Source: Entonaema liquescens | Lineage: Eukaryota; Ascomycota; Sordariomycetes; Xylariales; Xylariaceae | Assembly (NCBI GenBank): GCA_902805475.1 | Contig: CADCSX010000010.1 | Coordinates: 1,831,001 to 1,895,000, forward strand | DNA: 64,000 bases | Reading direction: 5' to 3' | Part shown: positions 35,581 to 46,917 of the stretch, piece after piece | How the letters are laid out: the number at the start of each line of letters is the position of its first letter | Position numbering within the stretch: position 1 is the first letter of the stretch | Notes under the pieces: generated by a model | What the model was told of the DNA's origin: nothing | The model's database searches: none | Seen by the model: the letters and a program-made list of their open reading frames with translations, nothing else | Program-made: the position numbers and the translations under genes

Positions 35581-38500
35581 AATAATAATAATAATTATAA
35601 TTAATTAAAAAAAATAATTAATTTTAACGTTTATAATTTTTTAATTAAAATATTAAACCGGACGTTAAAAATTTAAATAAAAATAAAAATAATAAAAATT
35701 ATAATTATTAATATTTTTAATAATTTTATTAAAAATTAAATATATATATATATAAATAATATAAAAAAAAATATTAATAATCTTAATATTTATATTAATA
35801 AAAAAATTTTTAATAATTTCGATTTATTTTTTATTAATAATAATATTAAAAATATAATATATTTTAATATAATAATTTAAATATTTAAATAAATTAATTA
35901 TAAATTTTATAATAAAATATTTATTAATTATAATAAATTATTTCGTTACATTTAATAACATTATTTTAATAATAATAAATTATTATTTAAATTTATATTA
36001 TTTTTATCGAAATTATTAATTAAAATTTTAATATAATATAATACATTATAATTATTAATAATATCGTTATTAATATATATATATAAATTAATAAATATTA
36101 TAATTATAATAAATTTTATTTTATTTAAATTATATTATATTAATAATATATTAATATTATAAAATTTTTAATATTTTTTATTAATTAATAATTATTAATT
36201 ATTATTATTTAATATTTATCATTTATTATTATTTATTAATTATTAATGTAATGATTAATATTAAATAATAATTAATATTAATTTTAAAACATTATTTAAA
36301 TTTTTATAATTAATATTAAAAATTAAAATTTTTATTATTAATTTATTAATTAATTTATTCTTTAATATTAAAATTAATTTTATTTATAAAATAAAAATAT
36401 ATTTTAAATTTTTTAGTATAATTTTTTTTAAATTTAAATATTAAGAAAATATTTATATTAATATTAATTATATATAAATTATTATTAATAAAATATAAAT
36501 TTAATAATATTATTTTAATAACGAAATTTATATAAAAATAATATTTATATTTATACGTAGAATTTTTATAAATTAAATTATTATAAATAAATATATTATT
36601 ATTAAATTTTATTTTAAAAATATTTATAATGGATAATTAATTATTATTTTGTTTTTTTGCAAAATTATTTTTATTAAAAATTTACTTTTTAAATTATTAT
36701 TAAAAATAAATATTTTTAATATTAAAAATATTAATATTTTATTATTAAAAAAGATTATTATTATTTAATTTTATAAAATTATAATTTTATTATTAATTAT
36801 TTTAAATAATAAAAAATATAATAAAATTAAAATAATAATAGCGAATTATATTGTTATTTTACTATATTATTATTATTATATTAATATATTATATTATATA
36901 AATTTTAATTAAAATTTAATTTTCAAATTTATTAATAATTAAATTATTTATTTAACTTTTTTAATTAATAATAATATAAAATAAATTATTATTTTCCGTA
37001 ATATATTTATAAATCATTTAATTTTAATAAATTAAAAATATAAAAATTATTATATTATTAATAATAAAATTATTAAACTTATTAATAATAAAATTATTAA
37101 ACTTATTATTAAAAAACTTAAAATTTATAAATTTAACAATTATATTTTTAATTAATTTTTATTATTTATTATAAATATTATTAATATTAATAAATATTTT
37201 AATAATATAATTATTTATAAAAACTTTAATAAATTAAGAAAATTTAAAAAATTTGATAATATTATTTTAAAATTTTACGATATTTTTAAAAATAAAAACT
37301 TTATTTATATTCCCGAAAAAAAAATTAAATTAATTAAGTTTAAATTAAATTAAAAAAAACCTATTTTTAAAAAATATAAACCTTACGTTATTAATGTTAA
37401 AAATCAAAAAATTATTAATAATATAATGGCAAAATTAATTTTTTAAAATAAAATATTTCGTAATTAAAAATTTATCTTTTTTTTTATGTTAATTTTTATT
37501 ATTTATAAAAACATTTTTATCTTAAATAGAAATAACAAAATTAAATAAAAAAATTACATAATCATTAATACAAAAATCGTTAATTAAATAATTTTTAATA
37601 ATAAATATTTAATAAAATCATAAAAATTTATATTAATAAAATATTAAAATAAATTATATTCCATAATTTTTAATATATTTACTTAATAATATAATAAATT
37701 TTAATTATTATTATTGTAAAAAATTAATATATATTTAAAATATTAATTATAAAATATAAAAATAATAATATATATATTTAAAAATAAATAAATATTATTT
37801 TTAAATCCGTTAATAATATTAATATTTATTATAATAATATTTATATAATTTTTATTATATTCGAAAAATATATTAAAAATTTAATTTATATTTTTATTTT
37901 AATAAAAATGAAAAATATATTAATTAATTTTAATAAATTATTTATTATTTTTTTTAATAATATCATTTTTAATTATTTTATTAATTTTTTTAATTTGTTA
38001 ATAATAAAAAAAAAATTTATTATAATTATTAAAATTATATTTTTTAAATTATTAAAAAATTTAAAAACCTTTATTAATTCTATTAATTATATAAAAAATA
38101 ACATATTAAAATATGCCGAATTTATCGAATTTTTAAAAAAACGAAAAACTTTTTTATTTTATATAAATTTTTATATATTATCGTTAAAATAAAGTAAAAA
38201 AAAATAAATATTAAAGATTATTATTATAATTTTTTTATAAATAAAATTAAATTTATTTCACAATATTAAAAATATATTAATAAATTATATAATTTTTTAT
38301 TTTTTTAACTTTATAAAAATATTATATATTAATTTCGATATTTTTTATATTAAAATTAAAATTTATATTTATTACGTTATTAAAAATACTTTATTTAAAT
38401 TAATAAAAAATAACAAACTTATTATTTACGTTTTAGAAATTATAATAAAATTAATTACATTTTTATCGCATATTTTTATATATTTTAAAAAATAATATTA

Positions 38501-40428
38501 ATTTACCGAAATAAAAGTTTTAAATTTTATTTAAATTTTAAAAAAAACTTATTATTATATTTTTATTAATTATAAAGTTATTTTTAAAATAATAAAATAT
38601 TTAAACTTTATTAATTTTATCGTAATAAATAATAAAAATTTACGATTAATTAAAACTTTCGAATATATTTTCAAATTTTCGTATATATTATTATATAAAC
38701 TTAAGAAATTTTATATAATTTTTAATATATTATTACAATTATTAACGTTTAACTTTTTATATTTAATTAAATTAATTTTTTAATTAAAAAAATTAAATTT
38801 TTTTTTTAATAATATTAATAAATATTAAACTTTATTTACTAATTTATAATTAAATAATTTTTAAGTTTTATTTAATAAAATTTTATTAATTATTCGTATA
38901 ATAATTTTAAAATTTAATAATAACTTTTTTATATTACATAATATTTATAATATTATATTAATATAAATAATTTTAAAATTTAAAATTAAAATATAATAAA
39001 ATTATTATAAAAATTTTAAATAATAAATAATATTAAATATTATTAATATTAATTGTTATTTTAATTAATAAAATATTATAAATTTTCTATTTTATTTAAA
39101 AAATAAATTTATTTAAAAATATTTAAATATTTATAATAAATTATATATATTAAAAAACTATAATTTTAAAATTTTTAAAATAATATATAAATTAAACTAT
39201 TTAAAATTTAATTGTTTTTATAATTATTTATAATATTTTATTTTAACCGGAAAAAATTTACGAAATATATAAAATTATACTTTAAATATTTATTATATTA
39301 TATATATAATTATAAATTTTATAATTTATTTTAACTTATTATTAATTTTTTTTATTTTTTTATATAATTATAATAAATATAATTTTTAATTTTTTTAAAA
39401 ATAATAATAATTATAATTTGTTTAATATTATTATTAATAAATTTATTAAATTAATTATTTTAATTTTTAATAAATATAATTATAATATTTTATAATAAAT
39501 TAAAACGTTTTATAATTAATTATTTAATATTAAATAATATATAATATAAAATTATTATATGTAATTATTTATTATTTTTAAATTAATAATTAAATAAAAT
39601 AATATATTTTATTTATTAAATTTTATTTACAATATTATTTTCATTTTTTTAATAATAATAAATTATAAAAATAATATTTTCTTTATTTTTAATATAAATT
39701 AAATTTTATTAAACTTTTTACGATAAAATCAAACTTTTTTAAAATTTTATACGGTTTTATATTTAATTTTATTACTTAATTTTTAAAAATATAATATTAA
39801 AATTTTCTTTTATTATAAATTAATATTTATAACGTAATTATTTTAACGTTTATATTTATAAAATTTTATTATAATTAATAATATAAATTTATATTTTTTC
39901 GTAAAAAATAATACGTATTTTTATAATTATATAAAAATTATAATATTTTTATTACTGTTATTTTTAATTGTAAATTAAAATAATAATATATAAAATTTTT
40001 TTATATTATTAAATAAATTAAAAAATTAATTTATTATTTAAAATTCTTTAATAATTTTAAAATTTATAATATAATATTAATTAATTATTTTAAATTAATA
40101 TTTTTATTAAATATTTTCGGTTGTTTTTTACTATATTTAAAATTAATTTTTTTTAAAATATATTATAAAAAAATCATTAAAAAAAATATTATTAAAAAAT
40201 AATATTTTATTAAATATATTAAATTTAATAATTAATATATATAATAATTATTATAAAAAAAATTAAAAAAAAATATAAATAAATTATTAATTAATTTTTA
40301 ATTATAAAAATATTAATTTATAATATAATATAAATATAATTATTTTATTAAAATCGTATAAAAATTAAATATAATTTTATTATAAAATAAATAATAATAA
40401 AAATATTACATTTTTTACAAGTGGTAAA

Positions 40429-40573
40429 TGTTATATGATATAAACTTATAAAATTTATATAAAAACCTATATATTTTAAATATATTTTTACGTTTATTAT
40501 CTTAAAGATTCTCTTATAAAACTTAACGAATATAATAACATAATCCAATCCATACTCATACCATACTGTGACA
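40429..40573 (+). repeat. Right LTR-like direct repeat, lightly mutated
   Basis: Keeps most Cs and Gs (for example CATAATCCAATCCATACTCA and ATACTGTGACA) that are T and A in the left copy. It starts TGTTA where the left copy has TGTCA. It gives the best view of the ancestral terminal repeat. Confidence 0.85.
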
Positions 40574-40578
40574 GTACA

Positions 40579-42593
40579 CATATGCTATGAACTATCTTCA
40601 CTATATTATTTAAACTATGATTTTAATACTTACCAAATAATGAGTGGTTATCTAATATTAGTACATAAGGTAATTATATAAACTTCACTTTTAACACATT
40701 TTGAACAGGGACATGCCACTTTATGGAGTCTCGATTCCGATTCGCCGCATTTGGCATTCGGTCGGCTTCCGAGCCGTGACCTACTATGCAACCTGGTACC
40801 GGGTAGAGAAAGGAGAGGGTGGGAACAAGGGGAAGCTGTCTATCTGCACTGCGACAACATTGCCGGTAATCTAACCTGCCAGATAGCAGTACCGCATCGA
40901 TACAACTCTAGATCGACATCTTCCCGCGGGGCGCAAATTTTAGCAGTTACGAAAGAAATAACATATCAGTCTCTCTATACCTTTGAAGATTGGCTTCTAC
41001 TTCGATGCTCGAGGATTAGAAGGAGATAACCTAGGAACATAGGTGTTATAAATTACAATAAATGAAGGAAGGGAAAGCATATAACTATGAGAAATCTGGG
41101 TTTTAAGGCAGTTAGAATTTAGTCAGGCACAAATGTACGATAGGGTAGTATTTAGATCATAGGCTTTGGGATAGCTAGATTTTCCAGCAAGGGCTGGGGA
41201 TTATTCTAGCATTACACAATACAATCTAGATGGTATGCTTAGATGTTGCTGATTCAATATTCTCAAAGCCTACGGGTTGAAAAACTGGGGCTTTTTTTTT
41301 TTTTTTGTCAAGGAACGACAAAACAACATAGCACGTTTTCCCGAGCCAATCTTAGGTTAGGTACATTTCCTTCAAGGTTGATTCCCCGCTTAGTTTGACG
41401 ATGGTGCGGAGCGAAACGATCTGGACGATACAATAAGATCCATAGAAAGATCCATAGAAAGATCCATGAATGGTACTCATGAATACTGGGACTGGTCTAA
41501 TTCTAAAAATCGCATAAGAATTACGCGAGCGGGTGTAAGCCATTATTCAGCAACCTGGTCGATTTATCGTCCGAATCGGGACAAGAAGAGAAAAGTCGAC
41601 CAAGCCTAACTTCAATTTGTTATGTTTGTTATGGAGTCGATCCACTGAGCTGCGACTGGAGCCGCAAAGAATGAAGAACATACCTAGCTTCACATAGGAC
41701 ATGAATAGACTGAACTACATGCTTCGTGATGAGACGGGTTCCAATAAGAGAAGAACAATGTGTATGTATCACACACGCATTGTATCGTTGCATCACAAAG
41801 TCACTGCATGTCAAGAGGTAAACATCCGCTTGGGTAGTTCGTATAGGAATCTCATTACATTAACCTAGTCTATTCCTCATAACTAGTCTGTTTCCCCGGC
41901 CTAGGCTGAGGAATACTACCTACCTAACTTGCATCTAAAAGCACTTACGAAGCAATCAAGTATGATTACATCAACACCAGGTTACATTACCAATATGCAT
42001 CAAACATGAGAAGAGCTACCTTGGTGGCTGAATACCTAGACACTACCTAGGTAGCTACGGTCTGGTAGTTGGTTTGAGATGCGGCGCCACTGCAACTCTA
42101 CGCTCTGGGCAATCAAAGCTATGCCGTTGGTGGTGTGGGGATTATGACGGACGTTTGCTGGGTAGAATCGGAAGAATGAGAGCGAGAGGCGAGTGAGATA
42201 GAAGAGAGACTAGATCGAACTTCAACCCCGTATGTATACTGCCGAATAAGGATCGACTCAAGTTGCGACGTTTCCCCATAACCTTTCACGGTGCCTTACA
42301 AGGGGGCCTTATTAATCGATGATAAAGAAAAGTAAGCAAGCAAAAAGCAAAGCACGCCATCCCCACCTCTCTCCGTTGATGGACTACCCACTAGTGGCCG
42401 TTGTCTATCATGTAAATGCGAGTATAAAGTCAATGATATGCCGTCGTTGAAAAGTGTTCTTCTCTGTACAACTTCACATCTAAGTATATATTAGTGATCT
42501 CAATCCTATCTATTCTATAAGCCTCAAAGTTTCAGTTTCTTCCTTTATCAAGCGCAGCAACTAGATATCCCTATTTTTGTTTACTCATTCGCA
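40579..42593. other. Intergenic, no supported gene
   Basis: A 2-kb gap between the AT-rich block and the quinone reductase. Composition returns to normal within about 120 bases of the block. A 92-codon frame (40,751-41,029) has no family likeness and no splice partners. A 12-bp unit GATCCATAGAAA is tandem at 41,437-41,470. An ACCTAGGTAG palindrome lies near 42,050. Promoter elements of the next gene are expected at the right end. Confidence 0.45.
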
Positions 42594-43464
42594 ATGGCAC
42601 CCAAGATCGCTATCGTCTATGTAAGTCTTTTCCTTCATGTACCATTACCTACGGTATTTTCACTTCAGGTCAAGGGATCTTCACAGTGAGGCTTTGCCTT
42701 CGACATGAATTAGTCATGATTCGTGTTTTGACTTAGTCGAACTACCCATCATCCCAACCCCGAGTCGTAGCCCTTAGATATTGCAGCGACTAACATGCGT
42801 CTTACCTATAGTACACCACTTACGGCCATGTCCGCCAACTAGCCGAAGCTGAAAAGCGCGGCATTGAGCAGGCCGGTGGCACCGCCGACCTTTTCCAGTA
42901 GGTGCTTCCCTTCGCTTAGTTTCCCCCGAAAGATGCTAATAGCAAAATTATAGGATTCCCGAGACTCTTTCCAAGGAGGTCTTGGCCAAGCTGCACGCAC
43001 CCGGCCCGGCTGCTGACGTCCCAGTCCTATCGGACCCGGCGACTCTAGAGTCGTATGACGGTTTCCTGCTCGGTATCCCAACCCGCTACGGAAACTTCCC
43101 CGCACAGTGGCGTGCGTGGTGGGACCAGACCGGAAAGCAGTGGCAGACCGGTGGTTTCTACGGCAAGCTAGCTGGTCTTTTCATCTCGACCGCATCTCTA
43201 GGTGGTGGTCAGGAGTCCACTGCTTTGGCTGCTATGTCCACCTTCGCCCACCACGGCATAATCTACGTTCCCTTCGGTTACGCCAAGGCCTTCGGTACTC
43301 TAACCGACCTTTCTGAGGTCCACGGTGGTGGCCCCTGGGGTGCCGGCACTTTCGCCGCAGGTGATGGTTCGCGCCAGCCCAGCGAGAAGGAGATCTCCAT
43401 CGCTGAGATCCAGGGTGCCGAGTTCTACAAGACCGTCGCTAAGTTCGCTTCCGGGTCAGCGTGA
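42594..43464 (+). CDS. NAD(P)H:quinone oxidoreductase, WrbA/Pst2 type
   Basis: A flavodoxin-fold FMN enzyme that reduces quinones by two electrons and protects against oxidative stress; fungal relatives include yeast Pst2 and Alternaria allergen Alt a 7. Three exons (42594-42620, 42812-42897, 42954-43464) join in frame to 207 residues. The N-terminal strand and FMN phosphate loop (MAPKIAIVYYTTYGHVRQLA) are split by the first intron. Then come GIPTRYGNFPAQWRAWWDQT, the FMN-binding STASLGGGQESTALAAMSTF and HHGIIYVPFGY, and GGGPWGAGTFAAGDGSRQP. These are the full set of WrbA motifs, and the length is typical of the family. Likely cytosolic or at the membrane periphery (eisosome in yeast relatives). 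Intact. Confidence 0.94.
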
Positions 43465-43877
43465 CTACATGACAGCAAGGATAAGGAGACCCCAACTGCA
43501 ACTGTAACACAAACGGAGGGGAAAAAAGAAAAGAAACAAAGCGAGGGGCCTTGCGGTTTGCCCACTAAGTGCGCGATAATGTAATTATCATCGCATAGAA
43601 TGAAAGTACAATAAAACAAATAAATTGAATAATAATCCTACGATCCCAACTTATTTTCTACTTTAAGCATATAGCTATAGGTAGATATCTCATTTCGATG
43701 ATTCGAGTATTAGGCCTAGTATTTTCACCAATATAAGGGAGTATGTATGAAGCTTACAGTTATCAGGTAATATATCGTAATATATCTTCCCCAAATCCAG
43801 CCAGTCATATGTCACATAACTCTCCTAATCTCACACCTTGGTGTCTCTCACCCTCCTTAAATGCAAGATCTGTGTCC
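43465..43877. other. Convergent 3' intergenic region
   Basis: Between the 3' ends of the quinone reductase and the MFS carrier. No feature is seen beyond expected 3' untranslated sequence. Confidence 0.5.
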
Positions 43878-45416
43878 CTACAAACCCAAGTCCCCCGGCA
43901 AAAGTGTTGCGGCACAATACCCAATCAGTCCCTTCCAGGCTCCATCATCATTCACGTCTTTCAGAATCGCACCCGCGATCGGCGTGCCTACCAGAACCGC
44001 TATTCCGATGAACGCGAATAGCATGCCCATCCGGGTACCAAGACGGCCCAGATCCGGCGTAAGAGCCACAATGGCGCTAGGCGGCAAGCTCGTTACTCCT
44101 CCATTGAAAAAACCAAAGAGTAGCGCGAACGTGATCGTGCCTCCGAGGTCGTGCACACCGAGCCAGCCGAAGGCAAGAATACTAGTACCGAGTGTCATCC
44201 CAGCCAGCATGTTCATGGAGCCCAGATAATCGGCGACGAAATTCGGCAAGATGCGCCCAAAGACACTACCGGCATTGAGGAGCGTGACTAGGTATGAAGC
44301 CAGGTCGGCGCTCGCGATGCCGCGCCGCAGGGCGAACAACTGCAAATAGAAAAACGGAACGTACATCCCCAGGAATGCTGATAGAGCCGAAACCGAGAAG
44401 CTCAAGAACGGCACGTCCCGTAGGGCGTCACGGTCGAGAAAGGCACGCTTATGCCGTGGTGGCGCGACACGTGGGCGCACTTAATAGTGAAAGTTAGCCG
44501 GCGAATAAAATAGGGGGGAGGAAGACGGGAAGCACAATTCAACAGCACATACTAAAAATCAAGGGTATAACCAGCAGCCCTAGCAGGATAAATGCCACTA
44601 TACGGGTCGCCCACCCAAAACCAATCCGCGGCTGTAACCTGCTAAATAGAATCGAGAAGACAATACCCCCAACCGGCGAGCCCGCAGACTGCAAACCCAG
44701 CGCCAGGGCACGCCGCCGGGCAAAATACTGACTCAAGATGGCCGCAGAAGGGAGAAACAGGAGCCCGCAACCAATCCCCACCGCAACACCCTGCGCCAGC
44801 AGGACTTGCCAGTACGTTTGGCACAGAGATGTCATGAATAGTCCGAGGACCGCGAGGACGGAGCCCGAGATGATCAGCGCGCGGAAGTACCCGGCATCGA
44901 ACAACGGGCCGGATACCAAGCCGCCTATGTTCAGGAGCGCGCCCTGCAAGGAGCCGATCCAGCTGATATCAGAGGAGGTGCTGGACCGGAGCAGATCAAT
45001 CTCGTAGTACGTCTGATATACGCCGAACGAGTTGATGAGGCCCCAGCTCGCGAACATAATGACAAAAGCCCCAAGGACTTGAAGCCATGCTACTAGGCCG
45101 CCACTGTTTATATCGTATTAGCAGACAATTCCTAGCTCGATACTCGCGTCTTGGTATGTAGGAGAGTAATCTGGAGTAAATATAGAAGAACGCCAAGTCG
45201 GTAGAGCCAACACCTTGGATGATTTATAATAGAGAGGACAAATGTCTTATTCAAGTTCCAAAATACGTACTCCGGAACATCAAGCGCCTTCGGCTCCGTC
45301 AACGGCGCCGTCACTTGAGGAGATTTCCCATCCACATCTTCGGCACGCTCCACGGAGCCCTCAAAGATCTGCGAGGCCGGGTTACTATCGCTTTCGTTGT
45401 ACTTTTCTTTTTCCAT
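43878..45416 (-). CDS. MFS transporter, monocarboxylate-permease-like
   Basis: Three exons (45416-45271, 45103-44553, 44479-43878) join in frame to 432 residues. The acidic N-terminus leads to the family hallmark DGGLVAWLQVLGAFVIMFAS at the first helix, followed by WGLINSFGVYQTYYE. Later landmarks are GSLQGALLNIGGLVSGPLFD, GLLFLPSAAILSQYFARRRA, the helix 7 region FLSFSVSALSAFLGMYVPFF, and GLIGYCAATLLPGDLGL at the end. Twelve helices are expected. The family moves monocarboxylates, riboflavin or other small acids with protons at the plasma membrane; the substrate here is unknown. Introns have GTACGT and GTATGT donors and clear CTAAY branches. A related carrier lies at the left end of the window. 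Confidence 0.92.
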
Positions 45417-46917
45417 AGTAGCCTTCGGTACCGGTGCTTGCGGCCCTCAACTTATCCCTTTTCTATGCTGCTTGCTTTGGGGGTCGACAACAAGTCTAGA
45501 CTCTTTCACCCTATTTATCCAGGGGTTCTCCGCACCGCCTGCTAAGAACTACCGACTCTAACCTACCCGGGAGCAAAAATTAGAGAGACAATGGTAATAT
45601 GTAAGGGTGTGAAATACGCATCTAATCTATGATTTGATTTATAATGTCCCATGACTAATTTATGTTCTCACGTACGCTCTATTATGCCATGGTAAAGCAT
45701 GCTGATGCAAGACGGTGAAGGGGTCTTCGGTCCGCGGAGGTCGCATCCTCAAACGTCAGTGATCCGGTACCGCCTTTCGATTACGACTACTTGCTCGATT
45801 GGGACACGATCTATTTAAGCGAGGTTAAATTCTATGCACTGCTAGTTACCTGGGTATACTGTGAAGTAATCAAATAAAACTCAGTCTTCTGTTTACCTTT
45901 TTTTTTTTTTTTTTTGGTAGCCAAACCTGTACGGATGTCCCTTTCAAAAGTTTTGTCCATAGGGAAGCCCCTGTCAATCTGCTGACAGCTGATAGCCAGT
46001 GCCAGCCATCTGACAGCCGAGAAGCTTTTTGTATATCTAAAACTACCCTTTTTACTATATATGATTCTATATAACTACCAGGCTAAAACGCTTTAAAAAA
46101 AAAAAACCATTAAATAAGTAATTATTCAAATTTAAGTTTAGCAACTTAATTTTAAAATTTAATCCTAATGCAAAAGTAGCAATTATGTTGTAAAAGTAAA
46201 GGGTATAATGAAGTACATAGACTTAATTGCTCAGCAGCTGCTGCCAAGCCTGGCCAGTGCGTATCAGGGCCGACAAGGGTCGTCCTATGGACATAACTTT
46301 TGAAAGGGACATCCGTAAGAGAGCTCTTGTTCAAGATAGATCTAGTAAGACTACCCTGCCAGTATATAAATAGAGCCTAGAGACTCGATATATAGATGAC
46401 TCTAGTTTACGACACATAAAAATCCGCAAAGACCAACTTCGTTAGACTAGCAACGATTCCCTAAACTTGAGATGGCAAATCTGGATCAAACATGAACGGA
46501 TAAGAGGCAATTAAAATGTGAATGCGAACTACAATAAATAGCCCAATAGCTAGTATATATATCACAGCCATATCCGAGCTGTACATTTTGAAGGCCGAAG
46601 ATGGCCTCCATTTAGGCCTCTTGCCTTTCATAGTTCCAAAATGAACTTTCCATACCAAGACGCCTCGCAAGTAATGATACAGAATTCGTCTCGTCTCGTG
46701 TCACGCTAGCTTCCGAAATTGCTCAAATACATGGCTATCAAATACCAACAATTTAAGAATCTGGCTCGTAGTTCTTTAATCGTATATAATCTTCGGCGAC
46801 AGCTTAGATAATGTGCTGAGTTGGTGCTGCCCTCTGCACAAGTAGCGGGCATGTTTATGCTGCTGCTGCTGCTGACTATCCCTTGCTTGAGAGCTAGAAA
46901 TAGTTTCAAAAGGGTAT
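45417..46917. other. Intergenic with inverted-repeat element
   Basis: 1.5 kb upstream of the MFS carrier and downstream of the membrane-protein gene. It holds the 384-bp element at 45,932-46,315 and a T-run of about 17 just before it (45,899-45,915). No gene is seen. Confidence 0.5.
45932..46315. mobile_element. 384-bp MITE with 30-bp terminal inverted repeats and TA duplication
   Basis: The left end CGGATGTCCCTTTCAAAAGT is matched in reverse complement at the right end, continuing to GTCCATAGG with one mismatch. TA flanks both ends (45,930-45,931 and 46,316-46,317), as in Tc1/mariner-type insertion. The inside is AT-rich and non-coding; its 60-codon frames have no likeness to transposase. 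Non-autonomous; mobilised, if at all, by an element elsewhere. Confidence 0.85.

Larger units (their letters stand above)
22905..40578. mobile_element. 17.7-kb RIP-degraded block bounded by LTR-like direct repeats
   Basis: The whole span is extremely AT-rich, with no coding frame worth calling. It starts and ends with the same 145-bp repeat in the same orientation (22,910-23,054 and 40,429-40,573). Left copy TGTCA at its start, right copy TGACA at its end: the paired TG and CA ends of LTRs. The five bases outside are ATACA (22,905-22,909) and GTACA (40,574-40,578), a target duplication apart from one G-to-A change. All differences between the repeat copies are transitions. At 17.7 kb it is too long for one retroelement; at least one 6.1-kb element is nested in it. 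The coding content is erased, so class (Ty1 or Ty3 type) and strand cannot be told. Confidence 0.75.

Noticed and set aside
37908..38192. 94-codon open frame inside the AT-rich block
   Set aside because: Composed almost only of Asn, Ile, Lys, Phe and Leu, as any frame in AT-only DNA; no domain likeness. The same holds for the 77-codon minus frame at 40,348-40,581.
22910..40573. Giant Starship-type transposon
   Set aside because: No tyrosine-recombinase (DUF3435) gene or cargo genes are visible and the termini are LTR-like.
22905..40578. AT-rich block as a mitochondrial DNA insertion or a misplaced mitochondrial contig
   Set aside because: No rRNA, tRNA or respiratory gene motif is visible, and the block has defined retroelement-like ends with transition-only differences between repeats, which fits RIP rather than mitochondrial sequence.
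22905..40578. AT-rich block as a regional centromere
   Set aside because: Filamentous-fungal centromeres are usually much longer, and this block has precise insertion boundaries. Sequence alone cannot exclude a heterochromatic role.
40751..41029. 92-codon plus-strand frame right of the block
   Set aside because: No recognisable motif, no splice context and no upstream promoter feature; best regarded as chance.
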